DNA from: Agromyces atrinae
GTDB taxonomy: Bacteria > Actinomycetota > Actinomycetes > Actinomycetales > Microbacteriaceae
Direction: 5' to 3'
Length of the DNA: 64,000 bases
Assembly: GCF_013407835.1 (NCBI RefSeq)
Contig: NZ_JACCBI010000001.1
Location: 1,922,001-1,986,000, forward strand
Within the stretch, counting starts at the first letter, position 1, and the number at the start of each line of letters is the position of its first letter. Positions 62,405-64,000 of this stretch are shown piece by piece. Under the pieces are notes generated by a model. It had not been told where the DNA came from. It made no database searches and saw nothing but the letters and a program-made list of their open reading frames with translations. The translations under genes were made by a program, and so were the position numbers.

Positions 62405-64000
62405 TCGCCCTGCGAACCGCCGTGCGGAGCGTCCGTCGTCGCCCGGGCCAGGCGTTCCTCATCGGCATCGCGATCGTCGCGGCGACGGCCTTCGCCGCGA
62501 CTTCCCTTCTTCTCACCATCAACGCACGCGGCGCCCTCGTCGCGTTCGGCATGAGCACTCCCGCGGCGGCCGATGCCGTCATCGTGCCGCGCGGCGATGT
62601 CGCACCGGCGACCGTCACAGAGATCGCCGAGAGTATCCGTGCCCTGCCCGGCGTCGACGAGATCGCCGTCGAGTACCTCGGCGATGTCGACGTGCAGGCC
62701 GGCGGCGCCACCTCGACGTGGAAGCTCACGAGCGATCCGGGGTCGGGCCCGCTGAGCGCGGTTCCCGAACTGTACTCCGGAGCAGCGCCGGCGATCGGCG
62801 AGGTCGTCCTCGGCAGGAGCACCGCCGAGCGCGCTGGGCTGACGGTCGGTGATTCGCTCGTCGCCGGCGGTCTCGAGTTCACCGTCGCCGCGATCGGCCC
62901 CGTCACCGAGTTCGGTCAGGACGTCGCGCTCATCCGCGAACAGGATGCGATCGCCCTGGGCGACGCGATGATGCCCGTGCAGATCCTCACGACCGGCGAT
63001 GCCGACCTCGATGTGCTCCGCTCGGTCGCCGACGGCAGTGTCGTCATGAGCGGTGACGAGCGGCGGGCGCAGGAGGAACGCTCGGTCACCGACACCCTCG
63101 TCGGAGTGATCGGCGCGCTCTCGGTCTTCGTCGGCCTCGCCGTCCTCGCTGCCGTCGTGATCGTCGCCTCGACGTTCCGTATCCTGCTCGCCCGCCGAGC
63201 CGCCGAACTCGCGCTACTACGGTGCGTCGGTGCGAGCCGAGCGCAGGTCAGTCGTTCGCTGCTCATCGAGGCGGCCTTCATCGGGCTTCTCGGCGGCATC
63301 GTCGGGGTCGCCCTCGGACTCGGTGTCGCGGCGGGCCTCGTCGCGAGTGCGCGTGCCGCCGGCCTGCTGTCGGCCCCGTTCGTCTCCGCCCCCGCGGGAC
63401 TGGTCGTCTGCGTCATCCTCGCCGTTCTCAGCGCCGTCGTCGCCGCGATTCCCGCCGCTCGTGCAGCCGGACGCACGCCGCCGGTCGCGGCGCTCGGCGA
63501 GGCGCGCTCCTCGGAGGGCCGTGCCGCGCGCCTCGGGGTGCGTCTCGTCGTCGCGAGCGCGCTCACCCTGAGCGCCGTCGCTGCGGGAGCGGCGGGAGTC
63601 GCGGTCTCAGCAACCGACCAGTTCCTCGGGCTCGCGCTCGCCGCACTCAGCGGCGCTCTCGTCTTCGTCGCGCTCGTCGCGGTCGGTCCCTTCCTCGTCG
63701 CGTGGTCGGCGTCGCTGCTGCGCCCCCTCGTCTCCGGCTCGGTCGCGATGCGGCTGGCGGTGTCGAATGCGGTGCGGGCGTCGCGCCGCACAGCCGCCAT
63801 GACGACGGTGCTCATGCTCGGCGTGGGCATGACGGCGGCGCTGATCGTCGGAGTGGCAGGAGCGACCGCCGATGCCCGCGACGGTGTCGCCCGTACCTTC
63901 CCCGCTGAGGCGATCATTCCGATCGACCTCGTCACCGATGCGAGTGCCGTGGTCGATCGCCTCGCGGCCGACCCCGCGGTCGACGCGCGTATCGCGGGAA
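62401..64000 (+). CDS. FtsX-family ABC permease, cut by window edge
   Basis: 533 codons visible and still open at the right edge; full proteins of this type run about 800 residues. First helix TAVRSVRRRPGQAFLIGIAIVAATAFAATS, an extracellular domain about 45-220, then three helices (VGVIGALSVFVGLAVLAAVVIVAST onwards) with LLARRAAELALLRCVGASRAQVSRSLLIEAAFIGLLGG, the FtsX coupling block. A second FtsX half begins near residue 450 (MRLAVSNAVRASRRTAAMTTVLMLG). It probably exports or resists an antimicrobial peptide or envelope-acting compound. Confidence 0.9.
   Translation, partial: MIALRTAVRSVRRRPGQAFLIGIAIVAATAFAATSLLLTINARGALVAFGMSTPAAADAVIVPRGDVAPATVTEIAESIRALPGVDEIAVEYLGDVDVQAGGATSTWKLTSDPGSGPLSAVPELYSGAAPAIGEVVLGRSTAERAGLTVGDSLVAGGLEFTVAAIGPVTEFGQDVALIREQDAIALGDAMMPVQILTTGDADLDVLRSVADGSVVMSGDERRAQEERSVTDTLVGVIGALSVFVGLAVLAAVVIVASTFRILLARRAAELALLRCVGASRAQVSRSLLIEAAFIGLLGGIVGVALGLGVAAGLVASARAAGLLSAPFVSAPAGLVVCVILAVLSAVVAAIPAARAAGRTPPVAALGEARSSEGRAARLGVRLVVASALTLSAVAAGAAGVAVSATDQFLGLALAALSGALVFVALVAVGPFLVAWSASLLRPLVSGSVAMRLAVSNAVRASRRTAAMTTVLMLGVGMTAALIVGVAGATADARDGVARTFPAEAIIPIDLVTDASAVVDRLAADPAVDARIAG

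Overview
The window comes from a high-GC, GC-skewed-codon actinobacterium. The gene content (LacI- and GntR-controlled arabinan genes, a LAXTG-type sortase substrate, stacks of ABC importers without local ATPases, GTG starts, ATGA/GTGA gene overlaps) fits the Microbacteriaceae best, but that placement is inference. No tRNA, rRNA, transposase, phage gene or CRISPR array was seen.

Layout. (1) 1-5.8 kb: the 5'-truncated-at-edge end of gabT with a divergent PucR-type regulator, a PfkB sugar kinase, an SGNH hydrolase and a lone PstS. (2) 5.8-24 kb: a plant cell-wall sugar region. It holds a 784-bp repeat array, a 2161-residue cell-wall-anchored multi-domain GH43 protein with a LacI-type operator, and a coupled set read leftwards: sugar-binding lipoprotein, two permeases, a GH127 beta-L-arabinofuranosidase, an LLM oxidoreductase and a 3-hydroxyacyl-CoA dehydrogenase. 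Two GntR-family regulators and a sugar isomerase-like protein follow. (3) 24.1-49.1 kb: a large organosulfur/amino-acid-conjugate salvage island. It has a SufS-like class V aminotransferase behind a short leader peptide, two M20 peptidases, a peptide-type ABC importer, an amino-acid ABC importer, five LLM flavin monooxygenases, a flavin-reductase-like nitroreductase, two GNAT acetyltransferases, a sarcosine-oxidase-like enzyme, an ATP-grasp ligase and a DUF1684 protein. The logic acetylate, oxygenate, deacetylate resembles Bacillus S-(2-succino)cysteine pathways. (4) 49.5-64 kb: DedA, a secreted unknown, a DEAD-box helicase translationally coupled to a GH43 xylosidase/arabinosidase and a cupin, two tandem seven-helix membrane proteins with degenerate GGDEF-like tails, an alanine-type aminotransferase, SRPBCC and Rid proteins, a NarL/LiaR-type two-component system and a divergent ABC exporter running off the right edge.

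The most unusual material is non-coding. Six elements of exactly 62 nt, each a nested double palindrome, lie at four sites in one tandem array plus two solo sites. A second unrelated palindromic family has three tandem copies near 45.7 kb. Several genes end in hairpins with 9-16 bp stems and 15-17 nt loops but no U-tract. The heptamer GGATGMC recurs in genes and in terminator stems despite its rare codons.
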